From NCBI GenBank assembly GCA_015179125.1, contig WHVA01000438.1:1-64000 (forward strand): a DNA stretch of 64,000 nucleotides, read 5' to 3'. Of the stretch, positions 10,797 through 21,719 are shown piece by piece. The stretch's first letter is position 1. Each line of letters opens with the position of its first letter. The stretch comes from Gautieria morchelliformis. Lineage: Eukaryota; Basidiomycota; Agaricomycetes; Gomphales; Gomphaceae. A program made the position numbers and the translations under genes. Below the pieces are notes generated by a model. It searched no databases, was not told where the DNA came from, and was given only the letters and a program-made list of their open reading frames with translations.

Positions 10797-11814
10797 TAGG
10801 TTCGGCACAAGCCCCATCTCCGACTCAAAGTTCACGCTCCGCGAGCACCTTCCGGAGAAGGGGCTTGTACCAAGATGCCACGCTAGGGGGGCCGTCTCAC
10901 GCCGTCTCTACCACCAGCCACACACTCTCTACGGCTTCACTCATTATAACAATCTACTAGACCATATGTCTCTTGAGCTCCCTAGCTAGTTAGAAATGCT
11001 TAATCACCAAGTAACTGTCTTATATCCCATTGGGAATAGTGGGGGTGGGCACAATTGTGCTATCTCACTTGTCAACGCGTTACAGACGGCCGTTCGCTGA
11101 TTTTCAAGGACATCTATAGTTGGGAATGTAGGCCAGATATCCTAAATAATTTTAGCAGCAAATGGGACAGCTCGATCGCTATGATAGTAGTGGTACGAAT
11201 AAATTGAGTCATTGACAGGCACGGTTTCAAACCTTCGGGCAAGAAGGAGAGAAGAGAAACAATAATAGGAGACTCCCAGATGACTGATGAGAGAGAATAT
11301 GATCCCAAGCCTGTCCTCTAGAACATCTTTGCATGATAACAGCAGGATATCTCCCCAGCATACGTCGATGTCCATTTAAAACGCGAGCGTGCTTAAAGTC
11401 ACGTGACGTAACGAACTGTCGACACCGTCGTCTGGAAAAGTGCCCGGTGCTGCGCCCATCGGTCACCGAGCAGCAAAGTAATTTATGAGATCACTTTAAA
11501 GCATACTACAGGTCATTGTGATAATTTCTTTAAAATTATTCTTGAGTGACTGGTTCAACTACGTGCCTCACAAGCCATTTGTCACTCGTCCCAGAAGGCA
11601 CATACATCACGACATAATTAAAATGATTCTTAGTTACTCACACAGGACAAGTTGTCAGATTACATCTCTGTTACGATAATCTAAAGAAACCTTGACGCGA
11701 GAGGTGTTGTGGCCGACGCAGCACCCTGAAGAGACGGTCCCCCTAGCGCGGCAGCTTGGTACAAGCCTCTCCTCTGGAGATGAAGTCGGTGCTTCAAGGC
11801 TTGCGCCGAACCTA
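10797..11814. mobile_element. Non-autonomous Mutator-like TIR element, 1,018 bp
   Basis: The element begins TAGGTTCGGC (10,797) and ends GCCGAACCTA (11,814). Its inverted repeats extend about 85-100 bp (10,797-10,898 against 11,731-11,814; shared GGCTTGTACCAAG, TGCC.CGCTAGGGGG and CCGTCTC). It is bounded by a 9-bp direct duplication TAAGTTCCA (10,788-10,796 and 11,815-11,823). The paralogous repeat at about 46,507 has a single TAAGTTCCA and no insert, giving the empty site. Long inverted repeats plus a 9-bp duplication fit Mutator-like elements. No transposase was recognised inside, so it would depend on an enzyme supplied elsewhere. Confidence 0.8.
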
Positions 11815-11823
11815 TAAGTTCCA

Positions 11824-12001
11824 CCAGTCCCTCTGGTAACCTTTAGAACGACTATCTTCTAATCGTTACCATTGCGGGACTGGGTTCGAGTCTAGGTAGA
11901 CTCGAGCCAGTCTCTATGTATAATCGTTACACGAAATTCTGGTACACATTCGGACGACTATCTCCGATCGTGTACCTTTATATGACTGGGTTCGAGTCTA
12001 G
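11824..12001 (+). repeat. Paired tRNA-like (B-box) modules
   Basis: Two modules end in GACTGGGTTCGAGTCTAG (11,881 and about 11,984), a good T-arm/B-box (GGTTCGAGTC). Upstream of the first, AACGA and TCGTT can pair as an anticodon-type stem around a loop containing TCTTCTAA. The second has CGACTATCTCCGATCG. A third copy of the first module is at about 46,515-46,587, and a lone inverted T-arm copy is at about 9,550. The loop is too long for a real tRNA, so I read this as a tRNA-derived repeat piece, not a tRNA gene. Confidence 0.45.
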
Positions 12002-12179
12002 TTCTCTGGATGAGGCACGCGACACTGCGTAGTATTGGGTCATGGAATAGGCATCATATCCCTGTCGTCCACCTTTCTGTTCGCCCGCGCAATAGACCTC
12101 TCGCCAGCCCGTCACAACAGCCGGGGTCTGACTCCCATCCGGCTTCAGTCGGAGCTCGACGGAGCTCGCCAAATTGCAG

Positions 12180-13407
12180 CAAGAAAAATGCAGTGACTTC
12201 AGCTTCCCTGGAGCGCCCCAACAAGCCGCCAAAGCAATGTCCAACCTTATTTCTATCGAGCTGGGCAACGTATGATTTGCGTGATGGCGATGTTACTAGC
12301 GACTGATCCTTGGAAGTTTGTTTATATTACAGCGGTGCATCACCTATTATACACAAGCAGGCGTTTACTTTGCTCCGGTGTGGAGTGTGCAGAGCTGATA
12401 TCAAATATTCCTAATGCTCTTTCCGGCGTTGTTTCGTTCAGAGGCTATTCGTATCAATCCACAGTCTGCTTGTCGTGGTGCTAGTACCAGTCTGGAGTTT
12501 CTGCAGGGTCACTGGTGGGCAGCGCCATATGAATAGCATATTATCTGCTTGGGTTGGTTTGTGCTTTATTTGTAGCGTCGTACACCTCACGATATCGCGG
12601 GCAAGCCGCTGCCGCGCACAGAGCAGGAAAACGTTGCGTTTTTTGCGAGACAAATTCAGGTGACACATTCGCCAATATTTCATGCATGGCTCTAACATCG
12701 AACACAACGACTAGTTACCTGTCATGTGGGGAGGAATTAGTCCAACCTTTGGCGCTGCCCTCTGGGTCATTGGTTACTCCCTTCAAGGTGCGTTGGTCGG
12801 TGTTGAAGCCGCTCTACTTTCACCAAGGTCAGATATTGCTTCCTGTAGTGGTCTGGCTTCGTTCATGATCCCAGAGACGATAGGAAGGATTGGAAATTGT
12901 CCGTACTCCTGGTTGGGCCAGTGCATATTTTCAGACACTGAAATCAAGTTGTACACACTTATATCCTCGTAAAACGTCGTCAACTGACGCTACTACGGGG
13001 TCGCATTTCTTTCCGAGGCGCTGGGGACTGATGTCCATAGCGTTGCCATGCTCGACACTGGCAGCAACTCTACTGCCATCTATGCAATTTATGCCTCTTC
13101 CAGAGTCCCCACACGCGTGCTTGTGATCAACACAGCATAATTCAATGGCACGGAACACGGTCAACTACTAGTGTACATACGCCTCGCCGGACTGAATAGC
13201 TCCCAGAAAATAACAGCAAAACTTCTGACGGGCCTTGCTGCAAAGTCAACTGTCACAGGAGGAGCCAGTCCGATCACTGTAGGTGGGCAGTCCTTCACGG
13301 CTGGATGCATACATACGTGGGCACCCGTCCTGGACGGCGTCGCAGTGTCACCCGGGTCTACCACTGTTACACTGAAAGCATCCGAGGCCATAATAGTGTT
13401 TTTGTGA
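12180..13407 (+). pseudogene. Broken GH79-type (beta-glucuronidase-like) gene
   Basis: GH79 enzymes are secreted hydrolases acting on glucuronic-acid-bearing glycans. Recognisable pieces in order on the plus strand are: SNLISIELGN (about 12,239-12,268), matching the acid/base 'LGNEP' region but without the expected EP; GISPTFGAALWVIGYSLQ, then ALVGVE and, in the next frame, LYFHQGQ (12,730-12,835), matching the catalytic-nucleophile neighbourhood of fungal GH79; and the C-terminal beta domain (13,020-13,407; TGSNSTAIYAIYASS, RVLVINTA, GGQSFTAGC, STTVTLKASEAIIVFL). The frame changes inside the LYFHQG block and an in-frame TAA lies in the C-terminal domain at about 13,138, so the gene is not functional as sequenced. 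The N-terminal third is not recognisable. Confidence 0.7.
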
Positions 13408-16400
13408 TGAATTCCCTTCACTGCTGTCCTTCTAGATGTTCGGGTCGCGTATAGATGGTCGTCAATCATTCAGTTAAGTACGGTTTTTAAACTATTAAGT
13501 GAGCGCTACCTTCTCCAACGCTGATTCAGGTCTGTGAAGAATTCAGATTCGAATACAGCCTTACCTTGTCCGAACTTGGCATTACCCAGTAGCTAGCCCC
13601 AGGCCTCAACGTTCAACCCTCATAAGTGGCGTTATCAGTTGTGTTCTCTTGTTGGGTCGATCTGAGGCAGGAGTCTATGCTGGGTCTGATGATGAGATAT
13701 TATATCCGCTGACGATCATTCTGAATCGGGTGAAGACCGTCACCATGGTGTTGCCCTCTGGAGAAGGCTCGCGGGACACATTCAACTCTCGATTATAATT
13801 CTGATCTGGGAGCATCCATTTCGACTCCTTCGATCCACAGAAGTAATAACACATGTTGACTTTGAATGCCAGCTGACAGTGGATCGTTTACCCGAGTCGT
13901 GGCACCTCCTACTCATATATGCAAAATGCAATTATCTCAGTCGTCTCGTACCGGGCATCACCGCAGAGTACTGTAAACAAATTCAAGCTAGTAATTCACG
14001 TCAATCTGCGAATACACCTATCTTCGAGCCGACCTGCATCAGTAATTTTAGGAGGAACTCGACCCAAGCCAACTTTCGAATTCTTGCCTGATTGGATAAG
14101 ACACTGCCAGTCAACCGTCAGTGAGTTAGTTCTCTTTGAAGTTCTGTCGCACATCTCCCGGGACTGGTCTACTATCAGGTAAGAATAATTTTACTTTGGT
14201 GGCTCTATTGGCGCATAACATTCAGTAGTTGTTTGCACTACTTTCTCGACGCTTTCTACTGCAAAATCTGTACTTCTACTATCACTTGAAGAGCATTATA
14301 GCGTCATAAGGTTTTCGTCACCTGGCAGATCTTTGGCGCTATGTATGCCGATGGCTCATGCTCGTCCACCTGTCATTCGTCACACATGCCATGAAGCCTA
14401 TGGCAAACTTCGCGGTAAGATATGCTCTTTGCACTCCCAACCAACTACTCAGCTGATCCTTCTACGAAACGTACCGGTCTTGTTTGTTCCTTCTTAGAAT
14501 TTTTTATTTATTCTTTGTCCCTCACAAGACTGTTCCCAGCAATGATCACAAGTAGAATATAATGCCTTCCATCCACCAAATAACAATATTTCTTCCGTGG
14601 CGCCAGTATATACACTGCGGGAACAAACCCCCTGATAAATCACTGGGACGACCGTACCCGGTTTTTATGGATGGTCCACCACTGGGAGATGGACACTCCA
14701 CCGGTCCGATGGTGGATCATCCACCATATACTTCTCATGGTAAGTCCACCGGCCGCTCAGGGGTCCATGTCCACATCCACTTACGGTACATGGAATATCC
14801 ACTCACAATAAGGCCTTTTTTTAGTGGATTTCATTTCCATTGACATATGTGTAGGATTATCCATGAATTCTCCTAAGGGATATACCAGTAATGATCATTG
14901 GATTATCAATGGCTATTACCATAAATCAAAAGGAAAAAAAAACCATCCATACTCTATGCCGCCTTATTGTAAGGTATTGTAAGCGTGTACTTATTATACA
15001 CTAGATTACCGTAAGGCTCGTCTTCGGCGCATTCCGTATGCAGTCTCTCGGCAACCCACCGCACCGCCCATCATTTTGTCGTTCCCCCGATGCACCGCCA
15101 AATGCTGCCCAGATCCCGCTGGCGCCTGCGCTGTCCACTCGCGTTCCGCGCTGCATCCCACCGTCCACCCTTGGCCTTGTTAGCACCGCGTCAGCTCGTG
15201 CACTGGCCACTATCTCGCGCCGCCTCCCACTATCCCGCAATCTATGTGCTACTTCTCAACGCCAATCGTTAGCAATCCGAGGTCCCTTGCGCCGTGTCCA
15301 GTCTCCAACTGACCCGCATTACCCGTTACCCATCCCCGTCCTCTCCCGCCATCCTGCGCTCACCTGTGCTAGTGTTGCATGTCGCGTCCCAGGACGCGCC
15401 GCTCCTTTCCGAGGATATCCAATCTCCAATCTATGTTACCGTCGCTCTCCCTCCCACACCTTTTCCCCCAATTGCCAGCGCCCGCTCTGGCCCGCCCGCC
15501 ATCCCTCCAACCAGCTTGTGCCACAATACCTCCTTCACCTCTACCGCTCGCCGCCTACCGCTCCCAAACAGTACTCCGTTATATTTGTGGTCGAATCACA
15601 CGCGTCTTCTCGTACCCTCTGATTTTCCCAGCCTTGCACAACAGACAGACCTTGGCGTCGGTATGTTTAGTGTGAAATTAATATTACTTTGACGGGGGCA
15701 CATAAACGATGCGCTTAAACGTACCAACAGCTAGTAGTACAGCATATCACTTCTGGTGTCTACAATCATGTCTGGGTAGGCTGCTTCGTCATATCCCTCC
15801 AACAATGTTGTAGGTACGGGAATAGTGTCTCGAATGACCTAGTACCATGAGTGACAGGTTTCTTGAACACCATGGCCGTTTTTTATGTTTTATTTTTTAT
15901 TTGTAGCCAATTTTCGTCTGTCGGGGCAATGCCCTATGTAAGACGTGACATACACAGCACGGTCTCAAATAAGTGCTACCTATCCTTTGCCTCTCGACCT
16001 CAACAGATGACCTTAATCTCCGGTGTGTGATTAATAACTTCAGTCCAATTCTCTTAATCAACAGCAATTGACAGTCCCACCAAGGCATCTAGTCATCAGC
16101 ATGCCTTCCAAACTGATCCGGATTTTGCATATCCTGCCTTTGCCCATTACAGGTATACCGTCGTCACATGGAGAAATTCATTTCTAAACACATGTGCCCT
16201 TGAAGGCGAATTCGTCGCTGCAGACCTTCGCTACACTTCACCGCCTTATGACTCTGCGCATATTAACCGATAGATTCACGTTAGCTTCTAGGCGGCTGAT
16301 CCCAAATCATACTCGAAATCTCGAATGTGCCCCCCACGCCATTGAACCCGACAAGATCGCGACCAGGAGTACTCCGTGCGCTAGGCCCCGGCGATTGGCG

Positions 16401-16830
16401 AGCTTACCTTGAAGATCCTGAGTGTGTGGTGGAAACGGTACAGTATAATCGTTCAAGGATACTGTGGGCGAGATGTTTATTGCTTGTGGATGTACGGACC
16501 AAGGATCCTGACGTCTCCGGACCGTCGACTTCACCAGCTCCTGCGCATACTCCTGATCCGGACATCACTATGAGAGCTCATGAGATAGTAGTGCTTTGGT
16601 CGACCTACCTGATCTTGGAACTTGACGCATTAAGGCTACGACGAAGTTAGGGCGTCTGCACTCCTGTTGTGTCGATACCTAATGGCTAGCGTCAACTCGA
16701 ACGCTTCACGCTTCCATACGCAAGGGTGTCATCTATCTCGTGTGAATCTCATGTAGTTTGTCCTATCTTCCCGCAAACTTCTTCTTGCGCGTAGCAGCAG
16801 CGCCTCGACGCTGTATCAAGCTAACTGGAA
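13408..16830. other. Long gene-poor stretch
   Basis: No domain was recognised on either strand. A perfect 19-base palindrome (ATGGTGGATCATCCACCAT, 14,709-14,727) sits in a stretch rich in GGTCCACC/GGTGGA words (14,660-14,800). A Pro/Arg/Ser-rich open frame at 15,038-15,622 looks compositional, not genic. Confidence 0.45.
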
Positions 16831-16839
16831 TCCTGCTAT

Positions 16840-17730
16840 CTGCCTGCTCTGGCTGGGAGTGCCGTCCCGACTCTGAGGAAGGAAGAAAGTGTTCTATCAA
16901 AATGGCACGTACTGCATATTCCCCAATATTGTTGGATTTGCGCTATACGGTAGCTGTAACATCGCGTATTGCGGCCTGTTGCGGGCTGCTGTCGTCCCTG
17001 ACCTTTGACTCGCCCTGTGGTCGTGAATGTTCTCTCAGGTTGTTGGAGGCTGAAATGATAGACTGAGTGTACAGAGCTATGCGTTATAGCCAGACTGATT
17101 GAATGGTTGCTGAGCTATCAAACAAAAAGTGTGAGTCGCGTTTAAGTCGCGTTGGAGGTACTTCACCGCGACCATCATCATCGCATTGCTTTCTGAGCTC
17201 AAACCTAAAAACTTCTTCAAGAATTTTCATCGTGATTGCTTCAGACGATCCCACGATCATCCTTCCAATATCACTAACGGTCCCCCTGATGCATCAGAGG
17301 GCCGCTAGGCAAACAGGAATCCAATGTGATGATAAAAGTAGGGGGAGTGGCGGAGATTTTGGTAGCGAGCGAAGCATTATTCAAAATTGGTTACGCTCCA
17401 GTTCACCGTACAGGACTTTCGCTGTTCCCCGGGCGGAGAAATACCATCATGAATGTAATCCGAGTCATATTCCTCACTTGAGTCTGCATCATCGGGACCT
17501 TCTTGCTCTTGATCATGACGGCTGCAACCACCCATTCCTTGCTGACCACAATATATCTTGAAGTTGAGTATCGGCGGGAGTCAGTGAACCAATTTCCGGA
17601 AGTACGCTCTGGAGAATGCGGCGTTCGCTGTTCCTGATATCAATGGCTTGGTCGCGACCCTCTGGCGGAATCGATTGCCAGCTTCGAGAGGTGGGTTGGC
17701 ATGCTGGAGTTGTTCGTGCGACTTTCATAA
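16840..17730 (-). CDS. Possible hypothetical multi-exon gene, unrecognised
   Basis: Several minus-strand segments look coding by composition but match no family I know. They include IRNSERRILQSVLPEIG (about 17,635-17,585), an acidic stretch with DADSSEEYDSDYIHDG (about 17,480-17,435), MKILEEVFRFELRKQ (about 17,240-17,195), EHSRPQGESKVRDDSSPQQ (about 17,030-16,975) and GEYAVRAILIEHFLP (about 16,920-16,875). Small gaps between them could be introns or decay. Order and strand agree, which is the main support. No start, stop or splice sites are proposed. Confidence 0.3.
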
Positions 17731-18249
17731 GGTCCAGTGAGGTTTTGAGACGCCGATGTATTGGACCCTAACGTGGATTAGCGCGCAATGCCACGACTCA
17801 CCACTTGAAGGCTGATGCGTGAGAAGTTTCGGTGAAATCCTTATGTAACTTCCTAATTCAAATCGGGCCTTACTCGGCCAGACGTGGCCTGAGTAAGGCA
17901 CCATTATTCGGACTCTACACCGCACCGTGCACTCATCAACGAATGAAACACCATGGTTCTGTTGCGATGATGTCGGTAGTCTGTCGCATCGCATAACTGC
18001 CAGGTCGAAACTCGATAATCATTACAAGGCCCAAAGAGGTAGTACTTATTAGTTAGAAGCTATAGATTGTCGACCGTGTGACATTTCTTAATTTAGACGG
18101 CGCGCCGGCGCGCGTAGTCCGCCGAGCTAGCAAAGAGCACTCTTAAGCTTTCCCTCGCTATTTCTCACCCAGATCTGTCATTGCAACAGTACCACTCTCC
18201 TTGAAGCTATCTGTACAAGTATCTCTCTCTGCGTCGATTGCAGCTAGCT
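17731..18249. other. Intergenic; possible promoter of the bestrophin-like gene
   Basis: An open minus frame (17,725-17,994) is unrecognised. The stretch just before 18,250 is pyrimidine-rich (CTCTCTCTGCGTC), as is common just upstream of fungal start codons. A CG palindrome GGCGCGCCGGCGCGC lies at about 18,100. No clear TATA box was seen. Confidence 0.35.
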
Positions 18250-21072
18250 ATGCACCCGCCAAATATTCGTTCCTTAGTAGGAAACCAAGGCTTGCTCCCT
18301 GCGAGCAACAAATCTGGTAAAATCTCCCTTGCCCATCTTCCCATGCGCGAGCCCTCAGCCTCGACGATTGGATTTGGCACCGTGGTGCGTAGATATACCC
18401 AGGCGGTTATTTACCCTGTGTAATATGACTGAGGTACCTGTGCCTAGGTGTGGAGGATATGGCCTGCTGTCCTGTTACACACCGTGTTTGCCACTAGTGA
18501 GTCCCAAATGTGAAGATATGATCTTTCTTATATTATACGCCATAGTCATTGTTGTCGTGTCGCGTAAAACGAATGTCGATCTTGGAATCCCGAATGTATT
18601 GCTTACCCTCCTTGGTGAGTTATATATCTGATTCCATCTCCATATGGAATTCCTCCATTGTTCGTGTATCAATCATGCATGGTGGTGAGCCGGGGGCTGT
18701 TGCGGTTTAATCTGCCAAACCACGCACATCGCGCCTTGAAATTACCGGGACATTGGGCGAACGCTACCTCGTATTTGTTGCCATCAAATAACTTCTCATT
18801 GCCTGTCTGTCTGCACCAGGTGTTGTTATCGGCTTTGTCATCAGCTTGCGTGTGTCAAGCGGGTATGTGTTCTTCCTACTCGCGAGGGAAGGTTTGACGA
18901 CGTTGCGCCCCCAGATACGACAGGTTAGATTTTCGCCTCGTTTAAAGACCAACTCAAAGCTACTCTACAAAGGTACTGGTGGGGTCGTTGTGCATGGTCT
19001 GACATCATCAAGACTAGTCGTACCATGTCACGTCTGGCATGGATTCATGTCCCACCCCGGATAACCAAACCCAACGGAAACGCCCCTATCCCTCGTGAGG
19101 AAATTGGTCAGTCGATGCGCGAAAAGCGAATTGCACTCGAGCTTATTGAGGCGTACGTAATGTTCGAGTTAACCTGAGGTCCTTCCCTCACGCCTCTGTC
19201 TTATCGGCAGCTTCGCTGTTGCTGTGAAGCATTACGTGCGAGGTGCGATTGAAATCTCATAATTCCGGATGAGTTCTGGTTTTAATACTGGTCTGTAGGA
19301 GAGCTTGGGATATATTACGAGGACCTGTATCCCGTGGTCCGCCCGTTTCATGAGCACCACCCCCATACCCACGCGGAGGGAACCCCCCCACCCGTTAATC
19401 CACCTGGCGGAAACAGACGTACGCCTAAACGCCAACATTCTATCGAGAGCTATTCACAACTTCCATCTGGGCAACTTCGCACATCGGCAAGTTTCTCCAG
19501 AACAACCAATTCTCGCCAAAGTAGCCTCCCTTCAGTGTCGAGGCAGAGCACACTTCTCCAACCCGAAGATCCCATCATCACCCCCATCAACTCCTATGGG
19601 GCCACTAGCAAGGGACTGGCCTTCTCGGCCTCACGAACATCCCTCGTGTCTAGCAACTCATCCCTGGATGAAGAGCGAGAGCCACTTTTGCCCTCTGCTA
19701 TCATTGGGCCCCAGACCGGTGCTTCTGCTGATCTAATTCCCTTTAGGACGGTTATTGGGAATTTCGGTTAGCATTTTTTTTCGTATTATGCCTTGCAGTC
19801 TCATCATGACACCTTCTGTTGTGACGTGAAGCTAGTGCCATTAACCCACTTAACTGGTGGCGTGCCTGGAGAGCCAATTGGCGGGAAGGGTTTGAAGGGA
19901 ATGACCAGGCCGGCGGCGTCGGCATCCAATGGGGTCATCCAGACCTCGAGCATGGCTCCTCCCCGTCTGCTGAGGCCCACCCTGATGGCCCTAATCACCA
20001 CCACCACAAGCATCGTAGGGCCGCCCGTCAGACGCATACAGAAGCCGGAAAGCATCGGCCACGTGTTGCTGGTGATGGGGAAAATCTGCCCCTGGAAATC
20101 GTCAGATGCATGAGCGAATGGCTGTCAATTTTGGAAGCCAGAGGGACAGTCGGCGGTTCGCATATATTTAGACTATGTCGACCATGAAGGCTGAATATGT
20201 TGTAGGAAATGCTCTTGGTGGGCTGTACGGCTGCGTGGCCGCCTATGAGGATATCTTATGTAGTGCGTCCTCGCATTCTGTGCTCTGTTTTTGACCCAGG
20301 AATAATGCGCTCCTCTCATAGCCTTGGAAAGAATATTGACAACGCCCTTACCCTAGTATGTCGTTTCTAAACCTTGCCCTTTACTCCAACGCCAACGATC
20401 ACAATGACAATCACAGTGTTTACTCCGTTCACATCAGGTGCGTCGTGCTGCTCGGATGGGCTGTGATTTCTTTGGCTTAGTGGAGACTGACTACTGTCTC
20501 GGAATAATTTTGCGTCTTAGACAGTAAGAGCTACACTTCCGTGATTTGCATATCTTCAGCTCACGTCCCTACTTCTAGTACCGTTTGGCTTTATCTGTTA
20601 TTCCTTCCTTTCCAACTCGCCGATGACTTCAACTGGTACACTATTCCCGGTACTGCGGTTGCAGCCTTCTTTTATCTAGGTTTTATTGCGGCCGGTTCGT
20701 AGTACCTTGCCCGAATGTTACCATGCACTGACAATGCAGTGCCCATTATCCAGGCGATGAAATAGAACAGCCTTTCGGTGAGTAAATTTATCTCTGGATA
20801 CTATTCCATGTTGACACCATTGGGCTTAGGATACGACGAGGTGAGAAATTGGCATGGTCCTTCATTTTCTGAGTGTTGCGTCTTATATATTTATTTCATC
20901 GCAGAATGATCTCGATCTCGACTTGTTCTGCCGCGACGTTGTTCAAGTCGATCTTCACACACTCATGATAACCCCATTCCCGAATGCGCCAACCGGATCA
21001 CACCATGGGGACATCGAGATTAACGAGGCTAGTACGGTCGTCGACGTCAGTCTCGGAAGGCATCACGTTTAA
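18250..21072 (+). CDS. Bestrophin-like (RFP-TM/UPF0187) anion channel
   Basis: Bestrophins are pentameric membrane channels for chloride and other anions. Splicing at fungal GT-AG sites gives about 15 exons: 18,250-18,384, 18,448-18,496, 18,546-18,614, 18,820-18,862, up to 19,152, 19,211-19,242, 19,299-19,766, 19,832-20,155, 20,206-20,259, 20,322-20,355, 20,417-20,437, 20,579-20,694, 20,754-20,777, 20,830-20,840 and 20,905-21,072. The product reads VWRIWPAVLLHTVFAT (first helix), KTNVDLGIPNVLLTLLG, VVIGFVISLRVSSG, YWWGRCAWSDIIKTSRTMS, WIHVPPRITKPNG, REKRIALELIEA, AVAVKHYVRGELGIYYEDLYPV, a Ser/Pro- and His-rich insert, TVWLYLLFLPFQLADD, FNWYTIPGTAVAAFFYLG and the family-typical GDEIEQPFGYDENDLDLDLF. 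The acceptor of the fifth exon is uncertain: the in-frame choice (about 18,972) drops about three residues before RYWWGR, and the alternative would shift frame. Otherwise it looks whole. Confidence 0.85.
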
Positions 21073-21719
21073 GAACCAGTACAAATTGCCTTGAACAAAA
21101 TTCCGGATGCGGCTGGCTGCAGTGTGCAATTCTGTCACCACGAAAAGTATATCCAACGGAGGGATAGTTGCACACAGAATGTATGTCCGTGGAAGGTTCC
21201 GTATACTCGTAGCGGATGTACGAAACATATATATATATTAAACCCTAGCAGGCTGGATTATACATTCCCTCCTTCGTCTCTAGCAGCATCTACTTAACTA
21301 TGCACAAGAGTAATCATGCAGGGAACAGCGGCACCAGCCAGCAGACAATGGACTAATGCGTATAGACTCCATATCATTCAACCTGTGTCAAATCTGGTGG
21401 AGACAGCAGAAATAAATTGCTTAGCTTGAGAAGTGATGGTAACCGTGACTAGACTTGATAGTGGCTGAGAAAGGTGGATCTTCGTTGTTCTCTCACAGCC
21501 ACGATGGATAGTTAGTAACTAGAAGATTTTCGATGCAGCGTGGTCCCCGGCCCCAAGGAACGTTCACTTATGGTCGGGAAGAAGTTTCCAGTAAGATACT
21601 GTAACTTTCGACATATGTTTTATGCAGACGGGCGCTAACTTAGAAGTTTTTCAGGTTATGTAATTTTGGAAACCAGCGGCCGAATTTCACCCACTTACAC
21701 CAAACGTCCACTGTCACTG
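21073..21719. other. Intergenic between the channel and SET genes
   Basis: No gene was recognised. An upstream ATG (21,534) with a short frame and a GTAAGA donor could be an alternative 5' exon of the SET gene, but the family usually starts nearer the conserved block, so I place the start at 21,720. Confidence 0.4.

Larger units (their letters stand above)
9545..12003 (+). repeat. Dispersed composite repeat, copy A
   Basis: The segment 10,443-10,796 is almost identical to 46,168-46,510, and 11,815-11,899 matches 46,507-46,587, so one dispersed repeat is present twice in the window. In copy A the two parts are separated by the insertion at 10,797-11,814. The left end (about 9,550) and right end (about 12,000) carry the same short sequence in opposite orientation (TAGACTCGAACC.AGTC against GACTGGGTTCGAGTCTA), which suggests terminal inverted repeats. 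It carries a RecQ-like helicase fragment. What mobilised it is not clear. Confidence 0.6.

Noticed and set aside
11824-11899. tRNA-Arg gene
   Set aside because: The T-arm is good and a TCT-containing loop is present, but the anticodon loop is about 11 bases and the acceptor stem does not pair; more likely tRNA-derived repeat sequence.
15038-15622. 194-codon plus frame
   Set aside because: Compositionally biased (C-rich), overlapping frames of similar length, no domain.
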